64,000 nucleotides of DNA. Origin: Rhabdophis nuchalis (lineage: Eukaryota; Chordata; Lepidosauria; Squamata; Natricidae). The translations under genes were made by a program, and so were the position numbers. Shown piece by piece: positions 63,840 to 64,000 of the stretch. The notes under the pieces are model-generated. The model was not told the origin of the DNA, did no database searches, and saw nothing but the letters and a program-made list of their open reading frames with translations. How positions within the stretch are numbered: the first letter of the stretch is position 1; each line of letters starts with the position of its first letter. Location: the NCBI GenBank assembly GCA_039707465.1, contig CM077647.1:117926610-117990609 (forward strand), in the 5' to 3' direction.

Positions 63840-64000
63840 GCCTCCTTGCCCCGCCAAGGGGCGGGAATTGGCGGGAGAGAGGGCGGGGCCTCACCATCTC
63901 CGGCGCGCGGCCCCAACGACTCTCCACAGGGAAACCCGGAAGAGAGCTGAAGCAGCGGCCGCGTTCAAAGGGAGCGTGGCTCCCGCGTCATCCTGTCCCT
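63840..64000. promoter_or_regulatory. GC-rich promoter-like block (CpG island edge)
   Basis: Two GC boxes (GGGGCGGGA near 63859 and GGGCGGGGC near 63881), an E2F-like TTGGCGGGA (63868-63876), an ETS-like ACCCGGAAG (63934-63942), many CpGs (CGGCGCGCGG, GCGGCCGCG), and no TATA box. This is the usual make-up of a housekeeping or cell-cycle gene promoter. The gene itself would lie beyond 64000, or leftwards on the minus strand, where I see no convincing first exon. Confidence 0.5.

Overview
The window reads as intergenic DNA from a squamate reptile (lizard or snake). Evidence for this is inference from family content: L2/CR1-group, L1, R4/Dong-type and Rex1-like LINEs, a DIRS tyrosine-recombinase retrotransposon, Gypsy, a class II-like endogenous retrovirus, large non-autonomous hAT elements, and a tRNA-derived SINE of the squamate kind, all densely nested. 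No bacterial, plasmid or CRISPR signal is present. Two host-type protein-coding genes stand out, plus a likely gene promoter at the extreme right end.

Layout. 1-1190: minus-strand 5' part of a DIRS element whose gag frame is open and runs off the window. 1250-13320: one decayed L1, split by an L2 fragment (2016-2878) and by a 7.6 kb ERV (4169-11770) with 409-bp LTRs, a 6-bp target duplication, deleted gag/pro, an open pol and a broken env. 14166-25078: a direct segmental duplication (4.2 and 4.4 kb, 2.3 kb spacer). Each copy carries one long intact minus-strand single-exon ORF (662 and 628 codons) for a secreted, lysine-rich protein with 3-4 imperfect repeats of about 110 residues, preceded by conserved RFX X-box, CRE-like and TATA-like motifs. 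25079-27000: an unassigned segment flanked by 160-bp direct repeats and holding a large hairpin. 27265-35160: L2 fragment, then an R4-type LINE split by an ORF1-only L1 and by an hAT that sits in its catalytic box, followed by more R4 debris. 35165-37650: decayed hAT-type transposase split by another hAT. 38000-42200: A-rich arrays, a Rex1-like RT and a MITE. 42300-46390: decayed Gypsy with a SINE and an L2 inside. 47030-58745: an old CR1 split by an ORF1-only L1, a 2 kb hAT and a nearly complete 6.7 kb DIRS. 58755-61990: nearly full-length but mutated L2. 62000-64000: mostly unique sequence with a MITE, ending in a GC-rich promoter-like block.

The most interesting items are the duplicated repeat-protein gene pair with its germ-cell-like promoter motifs, and two full-length ORF1-only ('half-L1') retrotransposons with perfect target duplications. 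These two show that a deletion derivative of L1 has been mobile here. Also notable are two hAT elements with different termini that share the same polypyrimidine plus GC-rich core, and the unassigned hairpin segment. Nesting gives a relative clock: CR1 and R4 are older than the L1, hAT and DIRS insertions inside them, and the DIRS is older than the L2 inside it.
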